Positions 48,166 through 57,754 are shown, numbered from the stretch's first letter. The stretch: 64,000 bases of DNA from Methylobacterium iners (GCF_022179305.1 NZ_BPQP01000013.1:30905-94904); one strand, 5' to 3'. Made by a program: numbers and translations. The notes: generated from the sequence alone by a model not told the origin.

Positions 48166-49041
48166 TCACTGTGCCGCGACCCAGAGCTCGGGCACGAAGC
48201 TGTAGCCGGCACCCTCGCGCACGACGTAGCCGAGGGCCGGAAATTCCAGGTGTGAGCCGGCGATGAGGCAGCGCTCGCTCGCCACCTCGTCGAGGACGCG
48301 CCTGCGCACGGCTCGGGCCTTCTCGCCGTCCACGTCGAACGTCACCCCAGCCTCGGGGTTCTTGAACTGGATGGCCGGCAGGTGGATCACGTCCGTCCAC
48401 ATCATCAGCGTGCGGGCACCGGACGTAATCCGGAAGGCGGTATGGCCAGGCGTATGGCCCGGCAACGGCACCGCCTCGATGCCCGGCGCGACCTCGCCGC
48501 CCGTATGCAGCGTCGTGCGGCCGGCGTAGGGAGCGGCCGACTTCCGCGCCATCTCGAAGGACGGCCTCGCGCCCTCCGGCGCGCGCGCGAGCACGTCATC
48601 GCCGAGCCAATGCGCGGACTCGTCGGCATGGAGCACGAGGCCGGCATTCGGATAGGCCGCCTTGCCCCCCGCATCGATCAGCCCACCGGCATGGTCGGGA
48701 TGAAGATGCGTGAGCAGCACCGTCCCGATCTCGTCCGGGCGGATACCGGCCGCTGTCAGCCCCGCGGGAACGCGGCCCAGCGTATCGCCGCCGAAACCAC
48801 CCATCCCCGTGTCGATCAGGATCGGCGCACGGCCGGGTCCGGTGATCAGGAAGGCGTTCAGCGTGATCCGGGGCGCCTCGGCGCGGAAGCCGGCAGCCTG
48901 GAGCGCGCCGGCCTCTTCGCGCGGAATGCCGGTGACGACGTCGAGGGAGCCCTGCAGGTAGCCGTCGTTGAGCACGGTGACCGTGAGGTCACCGAGGCTC
49001 CAGCGCAGCACACCCGGAAGCGGCCTGCTCGTGTCCGTCAC
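48166..49041 (-). CDS. MBL-fold metallohydrolase inserted in the alpha operon
   Basis: 291 residues, a single metallo-beta-lactamase-fold domain: [11 protein letters not shown], the metal motif [11 protein letters not shown] (HxHxDH), GHTPGHTAF (third His), MWTDVIHL (Asp) and a late GSHLEFP (His). No signal peptide, so cytoplasmic; the closest look is to the broad lactonase/glyoxalase-II-like group and the substrate is unknown. GTG start at 49041 with GGAGAC upstream. It lies 25 bases after rpsK and 115 bases before rpoA, on the same strand, where rpsD or nothing is usual. Likely cotranscribed with the ribosomal genes. Confidence 0.92.
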   Translation of the reverse strand: MTDTSRPLPGVLRWSLGDLTVTVLNDGYLQGSLDVVTGIPREEAGALQAAGFRAEAPRITLNAFLITGPGRAPILIDTGMGGFGGDTLGRVPAGLTAAGIRPDEIGTVLLTHLHPDHAGGLIDAGGKAAYPNAGLVLHADESAHWLGDDVLARAPEGARPSFEMARKSAAPYAGRTTLHTGGEVAPGIEAVPLPGHTPGHTAFRITSGARTLMMWTDVIHLPAIQFKNPEAGVTFDVDGEKARAVRRRVLDEVASERCLIAGSHLEFPALGYVVREGAGYSFVPELWVAAQ

Positions 49042-49066
49042 GCGCGTCTCCGTTCCCGATCGCCGA

Positions 49067-49456
49067 TCAGACCCGGCGACGCTTGCGCGGACGGCAGCCG
49101 TTATGCGGAATCGAGGTCACGTCGCGGATGGAGGTGACGGTGAAACCCGCCGCCTGCAGCGCGCGGAGCGCCGATTCACGGCCCGAACCCGGACCCGAGA
49201 CCTCGACCTCGAGGGTGCGCATGCCGTGCTCCGCGGCCTTGCGGGCGGCGTCTTCGGCCGCGACCTGCGCGGCGTAGGGCGTCGACTTGCGCGAGCCCTT
49301 GAAGCCCATGGCGCCGGCAGAGGACCACGAGATCGTGTTGCCCTGCGCGTCGGTGATCGTGACCATCGTGTTGTTGAAGGAGGCGTTCACATGCGCGACG
49401 CCCGACACGATGTTCTTGCGTTCGCGACGACGAACGCGGGTTGCTTCCTTGGCCAT
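49067..49456 (-). CDS. rpsK: 30S ribosomal protein S11
   Basis: 129 residues. Full S11: [56 protein letters not shown] and the C-terminal [16 protein letters not shown]. Part of the 30S platform. Normal position after rpsM, 169 bases apart. Confidence 0.97.
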   Translation of the reverse strand: MAKEATRVRRRERKNIVSGVAHVNASFNNTMVTITDAQGNTISWSSAGAMGFKGSRKSTPYAAQVAAEDAARKAAEHGMRTLEVEVSGPGSGRESALRALQAAGFTVTSIRDVTSIPHNGCRPRKRRRV

Positions 49457-49625
49457 CTCTGTTTCGCTCTTCCTTCAGGCACGCCCGTAATGCCAGGCGC
49501 TCGGGATTCTTTTGGGAGTTCGGCCGGCACGCTCACGGCGTTCCGACCTGTCAGACCGTGCGCCTCGCGGGACACCCGGCGCGACGGTCAGAGGCCGAGC
49601 GAAGCACGGCCTCCAACGAGAAAAA

Positions 49626-49994
49626 CTACTTCTTCTTGCCGGCGATCGGCTTCGACTTGCCCTTGCGGGTGCGGGCGTTGGTGTGCGTGCGCTGGCCGCG
49701 GACCGGCAGGTTGCGGCGGTGGCGCAGGCCGCGGTAGCAGCCCAAGTCCATCAGGCGCTTGATGTTCATCGAGACTTCGCGGCGCAGGTCGCCCTCGACG
49801 ATGTAGTCGCGGTCGATCGTCTCGCGGATCTGCAGCACCTCGGCGTCGGTGAGCTGGTTGACGCGGCGCTCGGCCGGGATGCCGACCTTGCCCACGATCT
49901 CCTCGGCCTTCTTGGAGCCGATGCCGTGGATGTACTGCAGCGCGATGACGACGCGCTTGTTGGTCGGGATGTTTACGCCGGCGATACGGGCCAA
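49626..49994 (-). CDS. rpsM: 30S ribosomal protein S13 (probable TTG start)
   Basis: 122 residues from the TTG at 49994, giving the canonical N-terminus [10 protein letters not shown]; helix-rich core [13 protein letters not shown] and basic tail [28 protein letters not shown] are complete. An ATG two codons earlier (50000) also gives an open frame, but GGAG ends only two bases before it, against seven bases before the TTG, so the TTG is preferred. The 280 bp between this gene and adk contain a CCGGCC/GGCCGG hairpin (50152-50173) and no gene. Confidence 0.93.
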   Translation of the reverse strand: MARIAGVNIPTNKRVVIALQYIHGIGSKKAEEIVGKVGIPAERRVNQLTDAEVLQIRETIDRDYIVEGDLRREVSMNIKRLMDLGCYRGLRHRRNLPVRGQRTHTNARTRKGKSKPIAGKKK

Positions 49995-50281
49995 GGTCAT
50001 TCTCCATCAAGGCGCTGCGGCGCGCGGCCGAGCCCGGGGTTTTTCACGCGCGTCCGGTGGAGGCCGGCCCTTGCGCGCTGTCCATAACGACAAATCGGCC
50101 CGCGAGCCGCCCCAGATGAGGCGCCCCGGACCCGTTCCGTCTGGACGAAGACCGGCCTGCTAGCGCGGGCCGGCAGATGTGTCAACCCTAGCGCATTCTC
50201 CAGTGCCGTGCAGGCGGACTCGCGTGAGGAAGACGGGCTCGCCCGAAGACCAGGAAGCCACTACGTCAGGTACGACGGCCC

Positions 50282-50884
50282 TTAGGACGCGACGCGCTCG
50301 GCATGAGGTTGGAGGATGGCCATCACGTCCTGCGTGACCGCATCGACGGGCTTCATGCCGTCCAGGGTCTGCAGCATGCCGAGGCTGGCGTAATAGGCCG
50401 AGAGCGGAGCGGTTTGCTTGCGGTAGGCGTCCAGGCGGGTCTTGAAGACCTCTGGCGTGTCGTCCTTGCGGACCGGCTCGCCGCGGGCCGCCGTCTCAGC
50501 GGCGCGCTTGGCGATCCGCCCGACCAGGGCCTCCTCGTCCACCGCGAATTCGATGACCGTGGTGAGCGCCAGCGACTTGTCCGCGAGCATCCGGTCGAGG
50601 GCGGCCGCCTGCTCGACGGTGCGCGGGAAGCCGTCGAGGATGAAGCCTCCGTGCGCGTCGGGCTCCTCGATGCGGTCCGCCACGATGCCGACCACCACCG
50701 CGTCCGGCACGAGTCCGCCGCTCTCCATCACGGCCTTGGCCTCGAGCCCGACGGGCGTGCCGGCCGCGACCGCCGCGCGCAGCATGTCGCCCGTCGAGAG
50801 CTGCGGGATGCCGAACCGCTCGACGATCCGCGCGGACTGAGTGCCTTTGCCTGCGCCCGGCGGCCCGAGCAGAATGATCCGCAT
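50282..50884 (-). CDS. adk: Adenylate kinase (short-LID form)
   Basis: 200 residues. P-loop [42 protein letters not shown], and a short LID without zinc cysteines ([20 protein letters not shown]), the form usual in alphaproteobacteria. Interconverts ATP, ADP and AMP. Follows secY after 151 bp, as in the spc operon of many bacteria. Confidence 0.96.
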   Translation of the reverse strand: MRIILLGPPGAGKGTQSARIVERFGIPQLSTGDMLRAAVAAGTPVGLEAKAVMESGGLVPDAVVVGIVADRIEEPDAHGGFILDGFPRTVEQAAALDRMLADKSLALTTVIEFAVDEEALVGRIAKRAAETAARGEPVRKDDTPEVFKTRLDAYRKQTAPLSAYYASLGMLQTLDGMKPVDAVTQDVMAILQPHAERVAS

Positions 50885-51035
50885 GGCGTCGTGTCCCTTG
50901 TCGTTGACCCGGTGCCGGCCTTCATGACCGGACTTGTCGGGCGTACCCGCGATGCCTCCCCGGCATCAAGCCGCCGGCACCATAGGGTGTCCCGGCCTCG
51001 TGATGGAGTCACCTTTCGGCTGAGACGCCGGCGGC

Positions 51036-52373
51036 TCAGCGCCGCCGCGTGGCGCCGCGCAGCTTCGCCTTCTTCACCAGCCCCTCGTACTGATGCGCCA
51101 TCAGATGCCCGTGGATCTGGGCGACCGTGTCCATCGTCACCGAGACGACGATGAGCAGCGAGGTGCCGCCGAAGCCGATCGCGGCCGAGGCGTAGGAGGC
51201 CAGGATCTCGGGCACGAGGCAGACGAAGGTGAGGTAGAGCGCGCCGATCAGGGTGATGCGGGTCAGCACCTTGTCGATGAAGGAGGCCGTGCGCTCGCCC
51301 GGCCGGATACCGGGGATGAAGCCGCCGTGCTTCTTCAGGTTGTCGGCCGTCTCCTGCGGGTTGAACACCACCGCCGTGTAGAAGAAGGCGAAGAAGATGA
51401 TCAGCGCCGCGTAGAGCAGCATGTAGAGCGGCCGGCCGTGGCCCAGATAGGTCGTGATCGTGGCGAGCACGCCCGTGCCGCCCTGGTTGGCCGAGAAGCT
51501 CGCGATGGTCGCCGGCAGGAGCAGCAGCGAGGAGGCGAAGATCGGCGGGATCACGCCGGCCGTGTTGAGCTTCAGGGGCAGGAACGAGGTCTGGCCCTCG
51601 TACATCTTGTTGCCGACCTGACGCTTCGGGTAGTTGATCAGCAGCCGGCGCTGGGCGCGCTCCATGAACACGATGAAGTAGACGAGCGCGATCGCCGCGA
51701 CGCCCACGCCGAGGATCACCGCGGAGGAGAGAGCGCCGGTGCGGCTAAGCTCCAGCGCCCCGATGATGGAGGTCGGCAGCTGCGCCACGATACCCGCGAA
51801 GATGATCAGCGAGGAGCCGTTGCCGATGCCCCGCGAGGTGATCTGCTCGCCGATCCACATGAGGAACAGCGTGCCGCCCGTCAGGGTGATGACCGTCGAG
51901 AGGATGAAGAACGGGCCCGGATCCGTCGCCGCGCTCGATCCCTGCAGGCCGAAGGCGATACCCCAGGACTGCACCAGCGCGAGGAGGACCGTGAGGTAGC
52001 GGGTGTATTGGTTGATGACCTTGCGGCCCGACTCGCCCTCTTTCTTCAGCGACTCCAGCGTCGGGATCACCGAGGTGAGGAGCTGAATGATGATCGAGGC
52101 CGAGATGTAGGGCATGATGTTGAGCGCGAAGATCGCCATGCGCTCGACGGCACCGCCGGAGAACATGTTGAACAGCCCGAGCACGCCGCCGGCCTGGCTC
52201 TGGAAGTTCCGCGCGAACTGGTCCGGATCGATGCCCGGGATTGGGATGTAGGTGCCCAGCCGGAAAACCACGAGCGCGCCGAGCGTGAACCAGATGCGCT
52301 TCTTGAGCTCGTCGGCCTTGGCGATGGCCCCGAAATTGAGGTTCGCGGCAAGCTGCTCGGCGGCTGAGGCCAT
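51036..52373 (-). CDS. secY: Preprotein translocase subunit SecY
   Basis: 445 residues, ten membrane helices, channel of the Sec translocon. Signatures GALVVFRLGTYIPIPGI, the plug/TM2 region GLFNMFSGGAVERMAIFALNIMPYISASI, NYPKRQVGNKMYEGQ, GGFIPGIRPGERT and the end RGATRRR. ATG at 52373. A GC-rich hairpin with a T-run lies between rplO and secY and could tune its expression. Confidence 0.97.
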   Translation of the reverse strand: MASAAEQLAANLNFGAIAKADELKKRIWFTLGALVVFRLGTYIPIPGIDPDQFARNFQSQAGGVLGLFNMFSGGAVERMAIFALNIMPYISASIIIQLLTSVIPTLESLKKEGESGRKVINQYTRYLTVLLALVQSWGIAFGLQGSSAATDPGPFFILSTVITLTGGTLFLMWIGEQITSRGIGNGSSLIIFAGIVAQLPTSIIGALELSRTGALSSAVILGVGVAAIALVYFIVFMERAQRRLLINYPKRQVGNKMYEGQTSFLPLKLNTAGVIPPIFASSLLLLPATIASFSANQGGTGVLATITTYLGHGRPLYMLLYAALIIFFAFFYTAVVFNPQETADNLKKHGGFIPGIRPGERTASFIDKVLTRITLIGALYLTFVCLVPEILASYASAAIGFGGTSLLIVVSVTMDTVAQIHGHLMAHQYEGLVKKAKLRGATRRR

Positions 52374-52410
52374 GTCACCGATTCCTGAGATTCATGCGGG
52401 TCCGAGGACC

Positions 52411-52455
52411 CGAAAAAAGCGAAACGGCGGCCGCGCGCAAGTCGCACGGGCCGCC
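52411..52455 (-). terminator. Terminator-like hairpin (attenuator) between rplO and secY
   Basis: On the minus strand GGCGGCC and GGCCGCC (52449-52455 and 52427-52433) pair around a 15-base loop and are followed by GTTTCGCTTTTTT, like an intrinsic terminator with a loose T-tract. A second stem, CGGGTCC / GGACCCG (52397-52412), follows at once. Because secY must be expressed, partial attenuation is more likely than full termination. Confidence 0.45.
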
Positions 52456-52489
52456 GCTCGCAGGCTTCGACTTAAGGGCTGGCCCCGCG

Positions 52490-52999
52490 CTACGCAACGG
52501 CGGCGGCGGCCGCCTTCGTCCCGCGGGCGGCAGCGCCCGCCTCATACTGCACGGTGACCGAGCCGCCGGCCTTCTCGACCGCCTCGATCGCCGACTTCGA
52601 CGCGCGGGTGACCTCGAAAGTGAGCTTCGTGGTCAGCTCGCCGACGCCGAGCAGCTTCACGCCATCGCGCGCACGGGCGCAGATGCCGGCGGCCACGAGG
52701 GCGTCGACCGTCACGGTCGCGGCCTTGTCGAGGCGCCCGGCATCCACCGCCTGCTGCACCCGGCCGAGATTCACCTCGTTCAGGTCGGCGGCGTGGATGT
52801 TGTTGAAGCCGCGCTTGGGCAGGCGGCGATGCAGCGGCATCTGACCGCCCTCGAAGCCCTTGATGGAGACGCCGGTGCGGGCCTTCTGGCCCTTCACGCC
52901 GCGTCCCGCGGTCTTGCCCTTGCCGGAGCCGATACCCCGGCCGACGCGCATCCGGTTCTTGGTTGCGCCTTCGTTGTCGCTGATTTCGTTGAGTTTCAT
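52490..52999 (-). CDS. rplO: 50S ribosomal protein L15
   Basis: 169 residues. N-terminal [61 protein letters not shown] and the C-terminal [22 protein letters not shown] are diagnostic. An Ala/Lys-rich tail extends the end. Between rpmD and secY as usual. Confidence 0.97.
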   Translation of the reverse strand: MKLNEISDNEGATKNRMRVGRGIGSGKGKTAGRGVKGQKARTGVSIKGFEGGQMPLHRRLPKRGFNNIHAADLNEVNLGRVQQAVDAGRLDKAATVTVDALVAAGICARARDGVKLLGVGELTTKLTFEVTRASKSAIEAVEKAGGSVTVQYEAGAAARGTKAAAAAVA

Positions 53000-53010
53000 G
53001 ATGCCCTCCC

Positions 53011-53202
53011 TCAGGCCGCGTCGTCGAGGACGCGCACGAGGTGCTGCACCTTGCGGATCATGCCGCGCACGGAGGGCGTATCCTCCAGCGTGGCGACCCG
53101 ATGCAGCTTGTTGAGCTTGAGGCCGATCAACGTCGCGCGCTGGTCGCCCTCGCGGCGGATCGGGGAGCCGATCTGCTCGACGCGGAGAGTCTTGGCAGCC
53201 AT
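53011..53202 (-). CDS. rpmD: 50S ribosomal protein L30
   Basis: 63 residues: [39 protein letters not shown] and [15 protein letters not shown], the complete short bacterial L30. Between rpsE and rplO with 11-12 base gaps. Confidence 0.96.
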   Translation of the reverse strand: MAAKTLRVEQIGSPIRREGDQRATLIGLKLNKLHRVATLEDTPSVRGMIRKVQHLVRVLDDAA

Positions 53203-53214
53203 ATCACCCTCCCC

Positions 53215-53802
53215 CTACGCTACTGCGGCTTCGGACAGATCGGTCGGGTCGGCATCGCGGCGCCGCGACTGCAGCGCGGAGACCTTGAGACCGCGGCGAG
53301 CGGCGACGGCGCGCGGGCTGTCCTCGTTCTTCAGCGCGTCGAAGGTGGCGCGCACGAGGTTGTAGGGGTTCGAGGAGCCGAGGCTCTTCGCCACCACGTC
53401 CTGCATGCCGAGCGTCTCGAACACGGCGCGCATCGGGCCGCCGGCGATGATGCCGGTACCCTGAGGGGCGGCGCGCAAAATGACCTTGCCGGCACCGTGG
53501 CGGCCGTGCACGTCGTGGTGCAGGGTGCGGCCTTCGCGAAGCGCCACGCGGACGAGGCCGCGCTTGGCCGCTTCCGTCGCCTTGCGGATGGCTTCCGGCA
53601 CTTCGCGCGCCTTGCCGTGGCCGAAGCCGACGCGGCCCTTCTGGTCGCCGACGACGACGAGGGCCGCGAAGCCGAAGCGACGGCCGCCCTTCACCACCTT
53701 GGCGACGCGGTTGATGTGGACGAGCTTGTCCACGAATTCGCTGTCGCGCTCCTCGCGCTCGTCGCGGCGGCCGCGGCCACCGCCTTCCCGTTCACGTGCC
53801 AT
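53215..53802 (-). CDS. rpsE: 30S ribosomal protein S5
   Basis: 195 residues. Arg/Gly-rich N-terminal tail, then [44 protein letters not shown] and [21 protein letters not shown]. The loop affecting decoding accuracy looks normal. Typical alphaproteobacterial length. Confidence 0.97.
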   Translation of the reverse strand: MAREREGGGRGRRDEREERDSEFVDKLVHINRVAKVVKGGRRFGFAALVVVGDQKGRVGFGHGKAREVPEAIRKATEAAKRGLVRVALREGRTLHHDVHGRHGAGKVILRAAPQGTGIIAGGPMRAVFETLGMQDVVAKSLGSSNPYNLVRATFDALKNEDSPRAVAARRGLKVSALQSRRRDADPTDLSEAAVA

Positions 53803-53899
53803 GGTTCAATCCCGTCTCACTGACGCGGGCGGCGGAGCCCGCTCGCTTGATGCGTTTCGACGAAGGGCGGCCCGAGACCGCCCTTCTCCGCCGATCGTC

Positions 53900-54262
53900 T
53901 TAGAATTCGAGACCGCCCTCGCGGGCCGCCTCGGCGAGCGCCTTGACGCGCCCGTGGTAGAGGTAGCCCGAGCGGTCGAAGATGACCTTCGTGACGCCGG
54001 CAGCCTTGGCGCGCTCGGCGACGAGCTTGCCCACGGCGGCCGCCGCCGCCACGTCGGCACCGGTCTTTAGGCTGGCGCGCAGATCCTTGTCGATGCTCGA
54101 GGCCGCGGCGAGGGTGCGCCCCTCCGCGTCGTCGATGACCTGGACGTAGATCTGCTTCGAGGAACGGAACACCGAGAGCCGGGGCCGTCCGTTGGCCGCC
54201 GCCCGCAGCGCGCGGCGCACGCGCGCCTTGCGGCGGTCGAGTGCATCGATTTTGCGTGACAT
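53900..54262 (-). CDS. rplR: 50S ribosomal protein L18
   Basis: 120 residues: [47 protein letters not shown] and [28 protein letters not shown]. 5S rRNA-binding protein of the central protuberance, together with L5. Confidence 0.97.
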   Translation of the reverse strand: MSRKIDALDRRKARVRRALRAAANGRPRLSVFRSSKQIYVQVIDDAEGRTLAAASSIDKDLRASLKTGADVAAAAAVGKLVAERAKAAGVTKVIFDRSGYLYHGRVKALAEAAREGGLEF

Positions 54263-54274
54263 GATCGGCGGCCC

Positions 54275-54808
54275 TTACTTCTTCTTGCCTTCCTTGCGGA
54301 AGATGAACTCGCCCGCGTACTTGACGCCCTTGCCCTTGTAGGGCTCGGGGCTGCGATACTCGCGGATCTCGGCGGCGACCTGACCGACGACCTGACGGTC
54401 GATCCCGGAGATCACGATCTCCGTCGGCTTGGGCGTCACGATCGTGATGCCGGCCGGGATCTGGTACTCGATGTCGTGGCTGTAGCCGAGCGATAGCTTG
54501 AGCGCCTTGCCGGCCATGGCGGCGCGATAGCCGACGCCGGTGATCTCCAGCTTCTTCTCGAAGCCCTTCGAGACGCCCTCGACGAGGTTCGCGACCTGAG
54601 CCCGCGAGGTGCCCCAGAGGGAGCGGGCCTGCTTGGACTGGTTCTTCGGCTGGACGGACACGGCGCCGTCGGCGAAGGACACGTCCACCAGGTTCGGCAC
54701 AACGAACTGCAATTCGCCCTTCGCGCCCTTCATCTTCACCGTCTGACCGGTCACCGTCGCCGTCACGCCGGACGGGACGGGAACGGGCTTCTTGCCTACG
54801 CGAGACAT
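54275..54808 (-). CDS. rplF: 50S ribosomal protein L6
   Basis: 177 residues from the ATG at 54808 ([14 protein letters not shown]), with [36 protein letters not shown] and the end [19 protein letters not shown]. The open frame runs upstream through rpsH, but the internal ATG preceded by AGGAGAAGGCA is clearly the start. Confidence 0.97.
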   Translation of the reverse strand: MSRVGKKPVPVPSGVTATVTGQTVKMKGAKGELQFVVPNLVDVSFADGAVSVQPKNQSKQARSLWGTSRAQVANLVEGVSKGFEKKLEITGVGYRAAMAGKALKLSLGYSHDIEYQIPAGITIVTPKPTEIVISGIDRQVVGQVAAEIREYRSPEPYKGKGVKYAGEFIFRKEGKKK

Positions 54809-54830
54809 TGCCTTCTCCTCCTGTCCGGGA

Positions 54831-55226
54831 TCAGAACACCTTGCAGAGCACTTCGCCGCCGACGTTGCGCTCGCGCGCCTCGTGGTCGGCCATGACGCCC
54901 TGCGGGGTGGACACGATGGTGACGCCGAGGCCGTCGGCGACGCGGGGGAGCTCGCCGACCGACGAGTAGACGCGACGGCCGGGCTTCGAGACGCGCTGGA
55001 TCGAGCGGATGACGGGCTGGCCGTCATAGTACTTCAGCTCGATCGCGAACTCGGTGCGGCCGTTGCCGTAATCCGTTGTCGCGTAGTCCCGGATGTAGCC
55101 CTCGGCCTTGAGCACGTCGAGGACGCTGGCGCGCAGGCGCGAGCCTGGCGTCTGCACGACGTTGCGGCGGCGCTGCTGACCGTTGCGGATGCGGGTGAGC
55201 ATATCGCCCACGGGATCGTTGACCAT
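54831..55226 (-). CDS. rpsH: 30S ribosomal protein S8
   Basis: 131 residues: [58 protein letters not shown] and [20 protein letters not shown]. In many bacteria S8 represses the spc operon by binding its mRNA near rplE; such a site was not sought here in detail. Confidence 0.97.
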   Translation of the reverse strand: MVNDPVGDMLTRIRNGQQRRRNVVQTPGSRLRASVLDVLKAEGYIRDYATTDYGNGRTEFAIELKYYDGQPVIRSIQRVSKPGRRVYSSVGELPRVADGLGVTIVSTPQGVMADHEARERNVGGEVLCKVF

Positions 55227-55238
55227 GGTGCGTGCTCC

Positions 55239-55544
55239 TTACCAGCTCGACTTGACGAGACCGGGGATCAGACCCTGGTTGCCGAGTTCCCGCAGCGCGA
55301 CGCGCGAGATGCCCATCTTGCGGTAGAAGGCGCGCGGACGGCCGGTCATGCCGCAGCGGTTGCGGATGCGGGTGGCCGACGAGTTGCGGGGCAGTTCCGC
55401 GAGCTTCAAGCGCGCCTCGAAGCGCTCCTCCATCTCGAGGGACTCGTTGTTGGCGGTGGCGAGCAGGGCCTTGCGCTTGGCGGCGTAAAGCTTGACCAGC
55501 TCCTTGCGGTGGTTGTTCTTCTCGACTGAGCTCTTCTTTGCCAT
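55239..55544 (-). CDS. rpsN: 30S ribosomal protein S14 (zinc-independent form)
   Basis: 101 residues: [42 protein letters not shown] and [20 protein letters not shown]. Only one Cys remains, so this is the long form without the zinc ribbon. Normal place after rplE. Confidence 0.97.
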   Translation of the reverse strand: MAKKSSVEKNNHRKELVKLYAAKRKALLATANNESLEMEERFEARLKLAELPRNSSATRIRNRCGMTGRPRAFYRKMGISRVALRELGNQGLIPGLVKSSW

Positions 55545-55583
55545 GTCTCTCTCCGGTGTCCGCGTATAAGGGGCTTGCGCCGC

Positions 55584-56150
55584 TTACTGCCGGAACGGGA
55601 ATCGGAACTGCGAGAGGAGCGCGCGCGCCTCCGCATCGGTCTGGGCCGTGGTCTGGATCACGATGTCCATGCCCCAGGTCGCCTCGGCCTTGTCGTACGA
55701 GATCTCCGGGAACACGAGGTGCTCCTTGAGACCGAGCGCGTAGTTGCCGCGACCGTCGAAGGAGCGCGGGTTCAGGCCGCGGAAGTCGCGGACGCGCGGC
55801 AGCGCGACGGTGATCAGCCGATCCATGAACTCGTACATCCGCGCCTTGCGGAGCGTGACCTTGCAGCCGATCGGCATGCCCTCGCGGACCTTGAAGGTCG
55901 CGATGGCCTTGCGGGCCCGGGTGATGACCGGCTTCTGACCGGCGATCAGCGCGAGATCGGCGGCGGCGACGGACGCCTTCTTCGAATCGGCCGTCGACTC
56001 GCCGACGCCCATGTTGATCACGATCTTCTCGATCGTCGGGACCTGCATGGGGTTCTTGTAGCCGAACTCCTCGATCAGCTTCTGGCGCACGACCTCGTCG
56101 TAGTGCTTGCGCAGGCGAGGGACGTAGTTGTCAGCGTTCTTCTCAGCCAT
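55584..56150 (-). CDS. rplE: 50S ribosomal protein L5
   Basis: 188 residues: [58 protein letters not shown] and [20 protein letters not shown]. 5S rRNA-binding. Its ATG overlaps the rplX stop by eight bases (ATGGCTGA), indicating coupled translation. Confidence 0.97.
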   Translation of the reverse strand: MAEKNADNYVPRLRKHYDEVVRQKLIEEFGYKNPMQVPTIEKIVINMGVGESTADSKKASVAAADLALIAGQKPVITRARKAIATFKVREGMPIGCKVTLRKARMYEFMDRLITVALPRVRDFRGLNPRSFDGRGNYALGLKEHLVFPEISYDKAEATWGMDIVIQTTAQTDAEARALLSQFRFPFRQ

Positions 56151-56460
56151 CGATCAGATCCCCCGAGCGCTTGGCGAACCGGACCTTGCGGCCGTCGTCG
56201 AGAATGCGGAAACCAACCCGCGTCGGCTGCCCGTCCTTGGGGTCGGCGACGGCGATGTTGGAGAGATGGATGGCAGCCTCCTTCGAGACGATGCCGCCTT
56301 CCTGGTTCTGCGTCTGCTTCTGGTGCTTCTTCACCAGGTTGATCCCGCGAACCAGCGCGCGATCCTCCTTCGGGAGCACCTGGATGACCTCGCCGGAACG
56401 ACCCTTGTCGCGGCCGGTGAGGACGACGACCTTGTCGCCCTTCTTGACCTTGGCAGCCAT
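56143..56460 (-). CDS. rplX: 50S ribosomal protein L24
   Basis: 105 residues: [43 protein letters not shown] and [21 protein letters not shown]. The KOW motif is intact. Its ATG shares one base with the rplN stop (TGATG), and its stop overlaps rplE. Confidence 0.97.
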   Translation of the reverse strand: MAAKVKKGDKVVVLTGRDKGRSGEVIQVLPKEDRALVRGINLVKKHQKQTQNQEGGIVSKEAAIHLSNIAVADPKDGQPTRVGFRILDDGRKVRFAKRSGDLIDG

Positions 56461-56828
56461 CACAGCACCTCCGGGGCGAGCGAGATGATCTTCATGTGGT
56501 TGCGGCCGCGGAGCTCGCGGGGCACGGGCCCGAAGATGCGGGTGCCGATCGGCTCCTTCTGATTGTTGATCAGGACGGCGGCGTTCTTGTCGAAGCGGAT
56601 CACCGACCCGTCGGGACGCTTGAGGTCCTTGGCGGTGCGGACGACGACCGCCTTCATGACGTCGCCCTTCTTCACGCGACCGCGGGGAATCGCTTCCTTG
56701 ACGGACACCACGATGATGTCGCCGACGCTGGCATATTTCCGCTTCGACCCACCGAGCACCTTGATGCACATCACGCGACGCGCACCGGAATTGTCGGCGA
56801 CGTCCAGATTCGTCTGCATCTGGATCAC
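56460..56828 (-). CDS. rplN: 50S ribosomal protein L14
   Basis: 122 residues from the GTG at 56828 ([19 protein letters not shown]), with [22 protein letters not shown] and the end [27 protein letters not shown] lies upstream at a suitable distance. It is the first gene after the inserted toxin-antitoxin segment, so it needs its own promoter in the 313-bp gap or read-through from rpsQ across the insertion. Confidence 0.97.
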   Translation of the reverse strand: MIQMQTNLDVADNSGARRVMCIKVLGGSKRKYASVGDIIVVSVKEAIPRGRVKKGDVMKAVVVRTAKDLKRPDGSVIRFDKNAAVLINNQKEPIGTRIFGPVPRELRGRNHMKIISLAPEVL

Positions 56829-57141
56829 GACAGTGACCTTTCCTTGTTTCAGACGGGTTTCCGCACGCGGGCGGTATTGCCCGGCGGACGACGCCTGATG
56901 GGGATCTGATGTCCCCGACTCATATGAAGGACCGCGCAATCGGCCTTGGCCGGCGCGGTCGCCGCGTGCGATGGGTGCTAGCACCCTCGTGAATGTCGCG
57001 AGGGACGGCCGATACTACGTGGTGGCCGGCGGCGCAAGGGAAATCAATGCGCCGTGCTGCCCATTCCGGGCCTGCCATTATCCTTGACTGATGGTCGGCG
57101 ATTTCCCAGTTGTTACATGTAACATTGTCTCCGGGTCGTGC
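56829..57141. other. Divergent control region between rplN and the antitoxin gene
   Basis: 313 bp without a gene, serving the spc operon (minus) and the toxin-antitoxin pair (plus). On the minus strand TTGCGC (57037-57032) and TATCGG (57014-57009) are 17 bases apart, a possible promoter giving a leader of about 170 bases to rplN. That leader contains a perfect 14-base palindrome GGGTGCTAGCACCC (56973-56986) and GC-rich foldbacks near 56940-56970. On the plus strand TTGACT (57084-57089) is a possible -35 for the toxin-antitoxin operon, with no clear -10. Confidence 0.5.
57112..57123 (+). promoter_or_regulatory. Palindromic operator candidate of the toxin-antitoxin operon
   Basis: GTTACATGTAAC, a perfect 12-base palindrome, lies 18 bases before the antitoxin ATG and 22 bases after a TTGACT -35 candidate, where antitoxin autorepression usually acts. 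It stands out as AT-rich in GC-rich surroundings. Confidence 0.5.
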
Positions 57142-57363
57142 ATGCCGACATCCGTCAGTCAGCGGGTTAGAAAGCGTCGCGATGCGATGCGCGCCGCAGG
57201 TTTGAGACCCATCCAAATCTGGGTTCCCGATACGCGACGCCCGGGCTTCTCGGAGGAATGCCGCCGTCAGGCGAGGGTGGTCGCTGCGGCCGACGCAGCC
57301 GACGCCGACCTCTCCGCCTTCTTGGACGCGGCGTTGTCCGACCTCGACGAGAGGGAGGCATGA
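57142..57363 (+). CDS. Antitoxin, MazE-like family (DUF3018)
   Basis: 73 residues. N-terminal MPTSVSQRVRKRRDAMRAAGLRPIQ, IWVPDTRRPGFSEECRRQARVV and the acidic end LDAALSDLDEREA are typical of the MazE-like antitoxin group that pairs with PemK/MazF toxins: a basic DNA-binding head and an acidic toxin-binding tail. The open frame begins at 57091, but the ATG at 57142 gives the family N-terminus and leaves the operator upstream. Its stop overlaps the toxin ATG (ATGA). Confidence 0.88.
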   Translation: MPTSVSQRVRKRRDAMRAAGLRPIQIWVPDTRRPGFSEECRRQARVVAAADAADADLSAFLDAALSDLDEREA

Positions 57364-57683
57364 GGCGGGGCGACCTAGTGTCGGTCGCTCTCTCCGGCGA
57401 TTTCGGAAAGCCGCGTCCCGCTTTGGTGATCCAGTCGGATCAATTCGCTGAGACGGGTACTGTGACGGTACTCCTGGTCTCCGGCACGACCGTGGATGCG
57501 CCGTTGATCCGGCTGACGGTCCAGCCGACATCGGAGAACGGGCTTCGCAAGGCGTCGCAGGTCATGATCGACAAGGCCATGTCGGTGAGGCGCGACAAGC
57601 TCGGGGTGCCGTTCGGGCGCCTCGACGAGGAGAACATGCTCTCGGTGACCCGATCCATGGCGGTCTTCCTCGCAATCGCGTGA
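57360..57683 (+). CDS. Toxin, MazF/PemK-type endoribonuclease
   Basis: 107 residues. MRRGDLVSVALSGDFGKPRPALVIQ is the MazF/PemK N-terminus (RGD-V then the GKPRP-hVIQ strand), followed by TVTVLLVSGT and KASQVMIDKAMSVRRDKLG, matching the family's xSxVmhDqixtvxxxrlG block. Such toxins cut single-stranded RNA and stop translation. Translation is coupled to the antitoxin by the four-base overlap, with GAGGGAGG inside the antitoxin's end. Both genes run opposite to the ribosomal genes that flank them. Ends 71 bases before the convergent secreted-protein gene. Confidence 0.92.
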   Translation: MRRGDLVSVALSGDFGKPRPALVIQSDQFAETGTVTVLLVSGTTVDAPLIRLTVQPTSENGLRKASQVMIDKAMSVRRDKLGVPFGRLDEENMLSVTRSMAVFLAIA

Positions 57684-57754
57684 GCCTCAAGCGATTCGGC
57701 AGGATGTCCGAAGTTTCACGGGTCTCGCTTCCGAACCTGGAAGACCGGTTCGTC

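Noticed and set aside
52397-52412. CGGGTCC/GGACCCG hairpin as a plus-strand terminator
   Set aside because: It is followed by A residues on the plus strand and no plus-strand gene ends there; it is only relevant as part of the minus-strand rplO-secY gap.
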